From positions 458,788-522,787 of the forward strand of contig JAHCIJ010000003.1 of the NCBI GenBank assembly GCA_026129255.1: 64,000 bases of DNA, written 5' to 3'. A program made the translations under genes and the position numbers. The notes below the pieces were generated by a model that was not told where the DNA came from, searched no databases, and saw only the letters and a program-made list of their open reading frames with translations. The DNA is from Anaerolineales bacterium. Its GTDB lineage: Bacteria; Chloroflexota; Anaerolineae; Anaerolineales; UBA11579. Of the stretch, positions 36,001 to 43,444 are shown in pieces. Numbering within the stretch: position 1 is the stretch's first letter; each line of letters starts with the position of its first letter.

Positions 36001-36089
36001 CCCCGCACTGGCGCTAGCGCAGAAGGCGCCATACCGCGGGTTGGCAAACCAGCGCCCAATATAATCACCCGGATTTGTTTCATTGCCAT
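33036..36089 (-). CDS. Fusion of a nucleotidyltransferase-like domain and a PEP-synthase-like (glutamine kinase-type) domain
   Basis: The protein is 1017 residues. Residues 1-240 have a nucleotidyltransferase fold (VIILGAGLPTRG; LLITYSDIVL; KWAELNAPQDL), but the usual PK of the loop is replaced by PS (PSALAPV). Residues ~250-480 are the pyruvate-phosphate-dikinase-type ATP-grasp (VRSSARSEDSWTESNAGGF). The C-terminal swivelling domain has GGANSHMTIRAAELNLPAA with the phospho-carrying His974. This kinase plan is that of C. jejuni Cj1418, which phosphorylates the amide of glutamine. The fused N-terminal domain is unusual. It is six bases from asnB. Confidence 0.78.
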   Translation of the reverse strand: MAMKQIRVIILGAGLPTRGMAPSALAPVRGDSRVLDWLMEAFRSVCQPEFYFVGGYHFEEIASRYPEIHFSFNPSWQKSGSVRSLLSAPLPETSDLLITYSDIVLRSEAIASVLSEQGDLVVGMDSNWRERYSSRSKKDMLQAEKIRLSGGNLVEISRAVDMEQASGEFVGLMKTGPAVVRRILQIAAEQGDQINTWDLPRLVEQLIQDGQPARVVECAGKWAELNAPQDLAHFVLGTKAETLARLRSLVQKSYIGEQVTVDLEKWQQTPQRVISSIQAKFPSAQLAVRSSARSEDSWTESNAGGFTSLLNVQSSKPAEVSDAIEQVIASYGDDNPKHQVLVQAVVANVVRSGVVLTRGLGRGAPYYTFNFEDSERTDGVTSGAGTDMRTVVLHRSQSSLTLVPDLDPVFQAVLEIESLLGYDALDIEFAQSADGQVHILQVRPLVLQLRMQEPSDKTVMAALRQASALFSRRRPSEPWLLEGRPIFGVMPDWNPAEIVGTNPRPLALSLYQYLITDDIWARQRAEHGYRDVRPQPLLVNFTGHPYVDARASFASFIPTSLSTELASRLLAHYVDRLAHHPELHDKVEFEIAFTCLYFDFDQQANQRLRPAGFSQSDIAELREGLRQVTLNAFQRFENDLARVLQLEERIDALKTTGLQPLDRAFTLLQDCREYGTLPFAHLARAGFVAVTLLRSLVRCGVLSNERLEAFINSLNTVTRSFEVDSYKVARGELSREEFIAGYGHLRPGTYEITSPNYAENPDLYLGHILSGSEGNDPSVHAEFSWTAEERKTISRLLGELGLPGEFTAFEKFLRGAIAGRESSKFVFSRNLSAALEEIAAFGAEHQLGRGELSFININDLMWLRTSSLADVGAWLRARSEEGQEFHHLTESTLLPPLIRDEADFWAFEIPVSHPNFVSSKQIIAAVANLAEVIDLDLDLKGKIVLIPQADPGYDWLFGREIGGLITAYGGANSHMTIRAAELNLPAAIGVGEALLSKLASAQVVELDCKAKRINIVQ

Positions 36090-36094
36090 CGAAG

Positions 36095-37969
36095 CTATGA
36101 GGAGGCCAAAGCCACCGGCTGCTGGGAGAGCATGCTTTGGCGAACCGGAGCGCGTCGATCACCTTCATCAAAGAACTCACGCAACCACAGTTCCAAGTTG
36201 ACCCACTTCCAGATTAACGCCCCCGACTTTTTGCGACCAGCCTTGTGGGCGGAAAAGATACGTTCGACAGCTTCCCAATTCCAGTAGGGTCGGTTTTTGA
36301 AGCTCTCCGAGTAAATTAGGTCTTCGGCGAAACTGATCACTTCTGGGTCTGCGAAAAATTCATCCTCTGGTGCTTCAAAACCAACCTTGTCTTTGCGGTT
36401 GTAAATCAGGTCGGGCAGGTCTTCTCTAATCGCCTCGCGGAAGGCAACCTTGGTCTCGCCATCTGCCAGTAGCTCTTCGGCAACCATTGCCATTGCGGCA
36501 TGCACGAGCTCATAATCCATAAAGGGTTCGCGGCACTCAACGCTCCATCGCATGGAGCTCTTATCTCCCCACATCAGATTGTGTGGGATGGAAGTTGAGA
36601 ATAACGTGAGATTGAGTACTTCCCGCAAGGGTTTTGCCTGCCATCGTGGGTCCATCTGATCTCCGCATACTGACTGCAAGTACGCGTGATCTACCCATGG
36701 GGTGATCCGACTCCTCCAGAGAAAGTCGCGCAGACTATGGGGGAGTAACAGGAACAGGAATAAAGCATAAGGAAAGAGCTGCTTGAACTTAGTGAGGCCA
36801 AGAATCATATTCTTAACCAAGCTGCCCCACTTGCCTCGCTTGAATAACTCCAAGAAGTAGTAACCCCAGTAGTAAACATAACCGCCAAAGAGCTCGTCGC
36901 CCCCTTGCCCGTCCAGCAGGACCCTGGCGCCATTCTCATGTGCCAGTTTGAAGACGCGGTACTGGGCATAGGCGCTCAACCCGGTGACCGGTTCTTCCAT
37001 GGCTGCAACGAAATCTGCCACATCGTCCATGAAGGTTTTGGGGTCTACACTGGTGTAGTGTGGTTTTGCGCCTGTGTATCTGACAACCTCATCGATGTAT
37101 TTGCTTTCATCTACAGAGCTGCCTGGGGCCACAAGAGAAAAAGCGTTGAACTCACTGGGCAAAGCCCGGTCCAAAATGCATGTAATTGCGCTGGAATCAA
37201 TGCCGCCGCTCAAACAGACGCCAACCGGCACATCTGAGACGGTGCGCCACTTGACTGCCTCCGTAAATATACGCCGCAGTTCAGCAGAGTCCTGTGCGCG
37301 CCGCGGGGTAGGCGTATACCACTGAGAAATCTTGTACTCACCGCTGGCCAATTTGAAGCGCAGCATATGCCCCGGCAATAGAGAGTAGATATTGGTAAAG
37401 AAGGTGCGGTCATTGTGCTGTGTAAGATTAAAAGCCAGATATTCCATGATGATCTGTTCATCTGGCTTTGAAACCACACCACATTCAGGGAAGGCGCCCA
37501 ACATGGAGGAAAAGATTAGCCGGGTGCCCTCTGTATGGAAATATAGGGGCTTAACTCCGAAGCGATCTCGGCAGAGCAGTAGTTCGCCTTCTTGCTGATC
37601 GTAGAGAGCCAGACCCCACATACCGTTGAATAGCTCGAAGCACTCATCTCCATACTCCTGATAAGCATGGAGAATAACTTCTGTATCACTGTCACTCTTA
37701 AACTCATGGCCGGCTTTTACTAAACGTTCGCGTATCGATTTGTAGTTATATATTTCGCCGTTGAAGACAATCCAAAAACGACCATCTGGAGTGCTCATCG
37801 GCTGATTGCCGCGTTCTGATAGATCAATGATGGCGAGGCGAGTCGAGCCCAGCGAAACTGCTTCGTCGACGTAAGTGCCAGAGCCATCTGGTCCGCGGAA
37901 TCGGGCCAGATAATTCATCCGCTTGATAAGCTCGGTGTCGCCCCAGGTGAAGCCGTTTATTCCACACAT
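36095..37969 (-). CDS. Asparagine synthetase B-type amidotransferase
   Basis: The protein is 624 residues, starting at the second ATG so that Cys2 (MCGING) becomes the N-terminal nucleophile of the glutaminase domain (2-200). The synthetase domain has the PP-loop LSGGIDSS and DGQGGDELFGGY. In polysaccharide loci such proteins often amidate a uronic-acid carboxylate instead of making asparagine, which suits a locus with a 6-dehydrogenase. It is the second gene of the minus-strand operon. Confidence 0.88.
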   Translation of the reverse strand: MCGINGFTWGDTELIKRMNYLARFRGPDGSGTYVDEAVSLGSTRLAIIDLSERGNQPMSTPDGRFWIVFNGEIYNYKSIRERLVKAGHEFKSDSDTEVILHAYQEYGDECFELFNGMWGLALYDQQEGELLLCRDRFGVKPLYFHTEGTRLIFSSMLGAFPECGVVSKPDEQIIMEYLAFNLTQHNDRTFFTNIYSLLPGHMLRFKLASGEYKISQWYTPTPRRAQDSAELRRIFTEAVKWRTVSDVPVGVCLSGGIDSSAITCILDRALPSEFNAFSLVAPGSSVDESKYIDEVVRYTGAKPHYTSVDPKTFMDDVADFVAAMEEPVTGLSAYAQYRVFKLAHENGARVLLDGQGGDELFGGYVYYWGYYFLELFKRGKWGSLVKNMILGLTKFKQLFPYALFLFLLLPHSLRDFLWRSRITPWVDHAYLQSVCGDQMDPRWQAKPLREVLNLTLFSTSIPHNLMWGDKSSMRWSVECREPFMDYELVHAAMAMVAEELLADGETKVAFREAIREDLPDLIYNRKDKVGFEAPEDEFFADPEVISFAEDLIYSESFKNRPYWNWEAVERIFSAHKAGRKKSGALIWKWVNLELWLREFFDEGDRRAPVRQSMLSQQPVALASS

Positions 37970-37987
37970 ATGCAATCGTCCGTTTCG

Positions 37988-39154
37988 CTAACGAGCGGGA
38001 GCCTCTCTCTTGCGCGAGTCCATCTCATAAAACATGGGCGGTGTCCAAGAGAGCAGCAATTGGAAGACTATACGGACAATTGGAGCAAGCTTGCTGATTA
38101 GTGGAAAGTATGAAGGGAAATCAGTAAAGCTCTTGGCGGGGAGCTTCATGATTTCGTTGAATTCTTCCTCACTAACGCCCAGTTTCTTGATGACGTACTC
38201 TACATCCTCTTCGACCTTCTCCGATGGGTGCGGAGGCTGTTTAAACCTTTCGACTGCCTCATCCCGTGTAATTTCCTTGGCACGCACCAGCGCGGAGAGG
38301 GTAATGATGCGTTTATCTATTTTGAACTTCTCGGGGAGGAGATAGCTGTACACAAAACGAGTGTATATGTTCTCATAGTGATGGCCACCATAATACTGCC
38401 AGCCCAATTCTTGCTCCAAAAGTTTTTGGGCCTGGTCCTTGCGGTATTCCATGTAATTCAGAGGGCGCACAAGTTGGATACGCTTCAGGAAACTGAATTT
38501 GAGGAAATCCCATAGGTTCAAATTAGGGAAGGATTTGATCTTCTTGGAGCCATAAGCAGTCTGGATATGGCGCAAGATGCGCCCGTCCATATAAGTCCAT
38601 TCGCGGGGCATCTTGCCTTCGGTGCGGAAATTGCTACCGTTGAGGATGTATTTAACGCCCTCTCGCTCGGCAATGCGATACAGTGTAGCGTCTATGGCAA
38701 TGTCAGTTGGCGCATCCGCCCAAGGGAAGGATGCTTTCAGGAAGGAGATGAGTATCTCTCGGTATTCCTCCCAATCCACCACGTAAGTTTCCAAATCGAA
38801 GCCAAACTTGTTGACAACTTTCTTGATGTTGCTGACCGCAATCGGGGAATTCCAACCATTGTCGAAGTGAACGGCCAGAGCGCGCAGCCTATTTTGGGCT
38901 GCCCAATGTACTAGGTAGCTGCTGTCTGTGCCTCCACTAACTCCAACAACACAATCATAAGCTTTCCCTTCGCCCGCCGCTTTCATCTTGCCCACTAACT
39001 GGTCCAAGCGACGCTTGCCCTCCACTCCGAGGGGCCAATCCTGCTCCACACGTTGGTATAGCTTGCAATGGTTGCAGATTCCTTGGTCGTCGAACCAGGT
39101 CCCTGGCACTGTTTCATCAATAATGCATTTAGAGCATGTTTGTTTTAGCAGCAT
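37988..39154 (-). CDS. N-acetyl sugar amidotransferase (WbpG/PseA-like), copy 1
   Basis: The protein is 388 residues. Two zinc-type CxxC pairs at the N-terminus (CSKC, CNHC) precede the ATP-pyrophosphatase P-loop GVSGGTDSSYL and HFDNGWNSPIAVSNI. WbpG enzymes turn an acetamido group into an acetamidino group using ammonia from a HisH/HisF pair. The HisH/HisF genes here are in the opposite operon beside a second paralogue. I start at 39154 because AAGG precedes it and the motif begins at once; an ATG 36 bases upstream is less likely. Confidence 0.88.
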   Translation of the reverse strand: MLLKQTCSKCIIDETVPGTWFDDQGICNHCKLYQRVEQDWPLGVEGKRRLDQLVGKMKAAGEGKAYDCVVGVSGGTDSSYLVHWAAQNRLRALAVHFDNGWNSPIAVSNIKKVVNKFGFDLETYVVDWEEYREILISFLKASFPWADAPTDIAIDATLYRIAEREGVKYILNGSNFRTEGKMPREWTYMDGRILRHIQTAYGSKKIKSFPNLNLWDFLKFSFLKRIQLVRPLNYMEYRKDQAQKLLEQELGWQYYGGHHYENIYTRFVYSYLLPEKFKIDKRIITLSALVRAKEITRDEAVERFKQPPHPSEKVEEDVEYVIKKLGVSEEEFNEIMKLPAKSFTDFPSYFPLISKLAPIVRIVFQLLLSWTPPMFYEMDSRKREAPAR

Positions 39155-39192
39155 CAGTTGAGTTACCTTAAAAAGCAGAGGTGTTGACAAAA

Positions 39193-39198
39193 ATTATA
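39193..39198 (-). promoter_or_regulatory. Candidate -10 element of the eleven-gene minus-strand sugar operon
   Basis: On the minus strand TATAAT lies about 38 bases before the ATG at 39154. The -35 region at 17 bases (ATTCTA) is weak. No other good promoter is seen for the operon, whose inner genes overlap or nearly touch. Confidence 0.45.
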
Positions 39199-39319
39199 AC
39201 AGCCAGGTATTGCGATAGAATGCACTATGGCCCTGACACAGGTATAAACAATTTGCCTCCCGCACCTTGAAGTCAGCACTCTTCTGGATAACCGGGTAAC
39301 TGGGGCCGATTTGCCCGGA

Positions 39320-39349
39320 TTGGTGCCTTCGCGAAAACAAATGTAGAAT
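39320..39349 (+). promoter_or_regulatory. Candidate promoter of the glycosyltransferase-amidotransferase-hisH-hisF operon
   Basis: TTGGTG and TAGAAT are 18 bases apart with TG directly before the -10. Transcription from it would leave a leader of about 180 bases before the ATG at 39537. Confidence 0.35.
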
Positions 39350-39536
39350 TGTGTTCTGGAGAGAGTTTGTCTGTTCTCAACACATGGGTTTGGATGAGGA
39401 GACTGTTCCTAAGGTATTTGTTCCAATAATGGTTGGCCCGTACCAAATACTCTCGTACTCGCAGTTTCAAATCCGAGAAATTTTCCCCCAGGAGCAGCCT
39501 GGTGGCCCTCCTTAGGGCTTGCCAAACAAGCTATCA

Positions 39537-40493
39537 ATGTACAAGTCAAAGAAAATCGCCGTAGTTGTGCCGGCGCACAACGAAGAACTGCTGATTGGGC
39601 GTGTGATTGAAACCATGCCCAAGTATGTCGATCGCATATACATCGTGGACGATGCTAGCAGAGACAAAACAGTCAGCAAGGTGAAGAGCTATCTCGCTAC
39701 TGGAAAACATCGCCTGCGTTTGAGGTTAATTGAATTAGAAGAAAACCAAGGGGTTGGTGCAGCCATCGTGGCTGGATACCGGCAGGCCTCAAAGGATGGC
39801 ATGCATGTTGTTGCCGTAATGGCTGGCGACGCACAAATGAACCCGGATGAACTAAAAGCAATTATCGATCCGGTTGTTACCGGCGAGGTGGACTACACAA
39901 AGGGCAATCGTCTGCTATACGGCAATGCATGGAAGATGATACCGGTCTACCGTTTCCTTGGGAACTCTTTTCTGTCTCTATTCACTAAGTTTTCTTCTGG
40001 CTATTGGCACGTTGCCGACTCGCAAACCGGCTATACAGCCATTTCCAAGGAAGTTATAGACCTGCTGCCCCTGGAGAAGCTGTACCGCCGCTACGGCTAC
40101 CCGAATCATATCCTCACCATGCTCAATGTATACAGCTGTCGGGTGCGAGACGTGCCGGTGCAGCCAATCTATAACGTAGGCGAGGTCTCAGAAATTCGTT
40201 TATGGAAAGTAATCCCCACCATTTCCTTGCTACTGCTTCAAAGCTTCCTTTGGCGCATTTGGGAAAAATACATCCTGCGCGACTTTCATCCACTGGTCTT
40301 CTTTTACGCGCTGGGCCTTCTCCTGTTTTTGGCTTCAATTGCACTAGGCATACGGCTGATATGGATTTGGAGTTTGAACGGGGCAATCCCCTCGATTAAT
40401 GCATTAGCCCTCTTGTTTACTTCCATAACTAGCTTTCAGGCCTTTTTCTTCGCAATGTGGTTTGACATGGACTACAATCGCCACCTACGGTAG
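39537..40493 (+). CDS. Glycosyltransferase family 2 with two C-terminal membrane helices
   Basis: The protein is 318 residues. The GT-A nucleotide-binding part starts with IAVVVPAHNEELLIGRVI; IVDDASRD binds the UDP-sugar and the metal-binding motif is GDAQMNPDE. QTGYTAIS and RRYGYPNH are acceptor-side motifs of polyprenol-phosphate-linked enzymes. Two hydrophobic helices at about 250-310 anchor it, as in dolichyl-phosphate-mannose synthase relatives. I start at the ATG at 39537; a TTG 18 bases upstream is possible. Confidence 0.85.
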   Translation: MYKSKKIAVVVPAHNEELLIGRVIETMPKYVDRIYIVDDASRDKTVSKVKSYLATGKHRLRLRLIELEENQGVGAAIVAGYRQASKDGMHVVAVMAGDAQMNPDELKAIIDPVVTGEVDYTKGNRLLYGNAWKMIPVYRFLGNSFLSLFTKFSSGYWHVADSQTGYTAISKEVIDLLPLEKLYRRYGYPNHILTMLNVYSCRVRDVPVQPIYNVGEVSEIRLWKVIPTISLLLLQSFLWRIWEKYILRDFHPLVFFYALGLLLFLASIALGIRLIWIWSLNGAIPSINALALLFTSITSFQAFFFAMWFDMDYNRHLR

Positions 40494-40502
40494 ACGCAGA
40501 CA

Positions 40503-41639
40503 ATGGCTATAGAATTACAGGCATGCACGCGATGCATCTCAGACAGCCGCATTAAAGGAATTCGTTTCGACGCGGCTGGTGTGTGCAATTATTGCCGCAT
40601 GCACGACACCCTGGAGGTTGAGTACCCACAGGGGGCTGCAGCCCAGGAAAAATTGCAAAAGTTGTTAGAAACAATAAAGCTCGCCGGGCGCGGCAGGAAT
40701 TACGACTGTGTGGTAGGGACGAGCGGCGGCCGCGATAGCACTTACACGCTTTATATGGCAGTCAAGCTTGGCTTGCGGCCATTGGCAGTCCATTTTGACA
40801 ATGGCTGGAACTCTGACATTGCTGTAGCAAACATTCGCAATTCTGTCCGAAAGCTTGGCGTCGATCTATACACCCATGTAGCTGATTGGGAAGAATTTAA
40901 ATCCCTCCAGCTATCGTTTCTGAGGGCATCCGTTCCTGACGCAGAAGTCCCAACAGATGTGGCTATCTTTGGAGTATTGCACAAAGCAGCCGCTGAGGAA
41001 AACGTGCGCTATATCCTCAACGGGCACTCGTTCCGCACGGAAGGACTGGTTCCGCTTTCTTGGACATACATGGATGGGCAGTATGTCAACAGTGTCCATC
41101 GCGCCTTTGATGGCTTGCCTCTTGAAACTGTCCCTAATTTCACGCTCTGGGATTTTATTTATTTCACCTTTGTCAAAAGAATTAAGGTTATTCCCTTTCT
41201 CAACTACTTGGACTATCAGCACAAAAAAGTAGATGAACTGCTTAAGAGCGAATTGGGGTGGGAGTATTACGGCGGTCACCACCACGAGTCCTACTACACA
41301 AAGTTCTTCCAGTCTTACTACCTGCCCCAGAAGTTCAAGATCGACAAGCGAATTCTTGAATTTTCCGCGCTAGTACGCTCAGGGCAGCTTTCTCGAGAAG
41401 AAGCATTAGAGAAGTTTAATTCAACACCGTATGAATTTGATGAAGAGCTAATTGACTATACCTTACGAAAATTGGGCATTACTGAAGAAGAGTTTGGTGA
41501 GATCATGAAGGCGCCACTCAAATCCTTCAAAGATTACAAGAGTTACTATCCCGTAATAAGTCGTCTGAAGCTTCCACTTAAGTTTGCAGCAGATATGAAG
41601 CTAATCCCTCCCCTCCTGTATCAAAAGTATTTTGCATAG
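40503..41639 (+). CDS. N-acetyl sugar amidotransferase (WbpG/PseA-like), copy 2
   Basis: The protein is 378 residues, a paralogue of the one encoded at 37988-39154. It has the same two CxxC pairs (CTRC, CNYC), the P-loop GTSGGRDSTY and the HFDNGWNSDIAVANI segment. It stands directly before hisH and hisF, the ammonia-supplying partner of WbpG in the acetamidino pathway of Pseudomonas O antigens. The expected reaction is conversion of the 3-acetamido group of a diacetamido-uronate to acetamidino, with ATP. Confidence 0.9.
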   Translation: MAIELQACTRCISDSRIKGIRFDAAGVCNYCRMHDTLEVEYPQGAAAQEKLQKLLETIKLAGRGRNYDCVVGTSGGRDSTYTLYMAVKLGLRPLAVHFDNGWNSDIAVANIRNSVRKLGVDLYTHVADWEEFKSLQLSFLRASVPDAEVPTDVAIFGVLHKAAAEENVRYILNGHSFRTEGLVPLSWTYMDGQYVNSVHRAFDGLPLETVPNFTLWDFIYFTFVKRIKVIPFLNYLDYQHKKVDELLKSELGWEYYGGHHHESYYTKFFQSYYLPQKFKIDKRILEFSALVRSGQLSREEALEKFNSTPYEFDEELIDYTLRKLGITEEEFGEIMKAPLKSFKDYKSYYPVISRLKLPLKFAADMKLIPPLLYQKYFA

Positions 41640-41645
41640 AGCAAC

Positions 41646-42266
41646 ATGTTGGTAATACTCGACTATGGCATGGGGAATCTAAGATCGGTGCTTCGACGCG
41701 TAGAAAAACTTGGGCATAAAGCTCTGCTGACGTCCGACCCGGCGGAATTAGAAAAGGCCAGCAAAATTATCATGCCCGGTGTGGGTGCATTCAACTCCGG
41801 CATGTCCAATCTGGAAACCCGTGGGCTGCTCCCTACCCTCAACCGCAAGGTGCTTCAAGAAAAAACTCCTATATTGGGGATATGTTTAGGTATGCAGATG
41901 ATGTGCCGCTGGGGCGAGGAAGGCGACATAGCTGGCTTGGGCTGGATAGATGCTGATTGTGTCCGTTTTAACTTTGAGGATAAGCAAGGCGGATATTTGC
42001 GCATTCCCCACATGGGCTGGAACACTGTTGAGCAGAAAGGAGATTGTCTGCTCTTTGATAAAGTGGATCAGAGCACTCGCTTCTACTTTGTTCACTCATA
42101 CTATGTCAAGCCGCATGCAGAAACACTAATCGCCGGCACAACTGATTATGGAGTAGAGTTTGCCTCTGCAATTCATCAGGGCAACATTTATGGCACTCAA
42201 TTTCACCCAGAGAAGAGCCATCAAGCTGGGGCCAATATGATCCAGGCCTTCCTTGCCCAAGCCTAA
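41646..42266 (+). CDS. hisH: HisH-type glutaminase subunit (HisH2)
   Basis: The protein is 206 residues. Catalytic Cys80 lies in GICLGMQ, and the His-Glu pair in FHPEKS near 187-190. The standard HisH frees ammonia from glutamine for HisF. No histidine-biosynthesis gene is nearby, and the gene lies between a sugar amidotransferase and a HisF with an altered active site, so ammonia delivery for sugar amidination is the likely job. Confidence 0.88.
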   Translation: MLVILDYGMGNLRSVLRRVEKLGHKALLTSDPAELEKASKIIMPGVGAFNSGMSNLETRGLLPTLNRKVLQEKTPILGICLGMQMMCRWGEEGDIAGLGWIDADCVRFNFEDKQGGYLRIPHMGWNTVEQKGDCLLFDKVDQSTRFYFVHSYYVKPHAETLIAGTTDYGVEFASAIHQGNIYGTQFHPEKSHQAGANMIQAFLAQA

Positions 42267-42271
42267 AAAAA

Positions 42272-43036
42272 ATGTTGCTCCCTCGTATCTTTCCCACGAT
42301 TTTGCTAAACGGCATAGGCGCCGTCAAGACGGTCAAGTTTGACGCTCCTACGTATATTGGTGACCCGATTAACACAGCACGTATCTTCAATGCGAATGAA
42401 GTAGATGAGCTGGCCCTGCTAGATATAAATGCAACGGCTGAAAATAGAATGATCTCACTTGAAATAGTGTCCCGTATCTCAGACGAATGTTTCATGCCCT
42501 TGACAATCGGTGGCGGTGTCAAAACCATCGAAGATATTCGAAATGCAATAAACGCAGGCGCTGAAAAGGTGGCGATTAACAGCCACGCCATTGAGAATCC
42601 CGGCTTTGTGAGAGAAGCTTCAAACGAGTTTGGTAGCACCACTGTAGTGGTGTCCATAGATGTAAAAAAAGATGCAGACGGTTATAGAGTGTATACACGA
42701 AGTGGCAAGATGCCCACCAGCAAAGATCCAGTTGCTGTGGCGGTTGAAATGCAGTCAATGGGGGCCGGTGAGCTTTTCGTAAACTCGATTGACCAGGACG
42801 GCACCATGGCCGGGTACGATGTCGAGCTTATCCGGCAAATAACCCGTAGCGTCGATGTGCCCGTTGTTGCCTGTGGCGGTGCCGCCAACTTGGAAGATAT
42901 ACGTTCCGCAATTTATGATGGCGGTGCTTCGGCGGCAACAGCAGGGAGCATGTTCGTGTTTCAAGGCAGAAAACGTGCTGTGTTAATCAATTTCCCTACT
43001 CGAGCAGAAATAGAGGAAGCCTTGTTTCGGGAGTAA
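42272..43036 (+). CDS. hisF: HisF-type cyclase-like subunit (HisF2)
   Basis: This is a 254-residue TIM barrel with the HisF phosphate loops (TIGGGVKTIED, ACGGAANLEDI). The aspartate that acts as general acid/base in true HisF (Asp11, in CLDVKDG) reads Leu11 here (PTILLNG), while the second one (Asp130, in SIDVKK) is kept. It therefore probably only channels ammonia from HisH to the sugar amidotransferase and does not make imidazole glycerol phosphate. It ends the operon; no clear terminator follows. Confidence 0.88.
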   Translation: MLLPRIFPTILLNGIGAVKTVKFDAPTYIGDPINTARIFNANEVDELALLDINATAENRMISLEIVSRISDECFMPLTIGGGVKTIEDIRNAINAGAEKVAINSHAIENPGFVREASNEFGSTTVVVSIDVKKDADGYRVYTRSGKMPTSKDPVAVAVEMQSMGAGELFVNSIDQDGTMAGYDVELIRQITRSVDVPVVACGGAANLEDIRSAIYDGGASAATAGSMFVFQGRKRAVLINFPTRAEIEEALFRE

Positions 43037-43332
43037 GTAATCAGAGTTAAGTGACAGATTAGTAAAGAATAGCTTCAGAGAAGCTGGCATCTATCCAGTC
43101 AATGGTAGTTCGATAGAGAACAGTGGGTGGGGCCTGACTCTACTCTCGCCGAAGATCAGCAATAGCCTCAATACTCAAGGCTGATAAGAAATAGTTACTA
43201 TTTTGTAGCTGGACAAGCAGCCATAGGGTTTGGCGGCGAGTAAACTAGATATAATTAATGCATCATCTTAGTAAATTTTTCGTGGCTTTTGTAGCTTGAG
43301 GGCGATCAAAAATACCCTTGTACTAAGAGGAA
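43037..43332. other. Intergenic region holding the old promoter of the disrupted tRNA-Gly gene
   Basis: No gene is seen. There is a hairpin AGCTTC-AGA-GAAGCT at about 43071-43085 with no T-run. TATAAT at 43250-43255 lies exactly 87 bases before the tRNA 5' part at 43337, the same distance as the TATAAT before the intact tRNA gene at 55207; this looks like the chromosome's original tRNA promoter. Confidence 0.5.
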
Positions 43333-43384
43333 AAATGCGGGCGTCGCCAAGTGGTAAGGCATCAGCCTTCCAAGCTGACATTCG
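43333..43384 (+). repeat. Left 52-base direct repeat (attL), orphan 5' part of tRNA-Gly
   Basis: These bases are identical to 55203-55254 and include the first 48 bases of tRNA-Gly(TCC): acceptor 5' strand, D arm and complete anticodon arm. After base 43384 the sequence leaves the tRNA (TTCCAAC instead of CGGGTTC), so this copy cannot make a tRNA. Confidence 0.9.
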
Positions 43385-43444
43385 TTCCAACTTCTAAACA
43401 GACTAGCTAATTTCAAAGAATCGCCTCTGGAAAGGTGGTTTTTT

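Larger units (their letters stand above)
39155..39536. other. Intergenic region between divergent sugar operons
   Basis: These 380 bases hold no convincing gene. There is a candidate promoter for each direction (separate entries) and, just before the glycosyltransferase ATG, a small hairpin (GCCCT at 39505-39509 with AGGGC at 39514-39518) that could limit ribosome access. The plus-strand leader would be about 180 bases, long enough for regulation. Confidence 0.6.

Noticed and set aside
39273..39470. Minus-strand 65-codon gene between the sugar operons
   Set aside because: No ribosome site or similarity; it lies in a regulatory gap with promoters.
41646..43036. Histidine biosynthesis operon
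   Set aside because: Only hisH and hisF are present, they follow a sugar amidotransferase, and HisF lacks its first catalytic Asp.
43337..43384. Second tRNA-Gly gene
   Set aside because: Only the first 48 bases are present; the T arm and acceptor 3' strand are missing, so it cannot fold as a tRNA.
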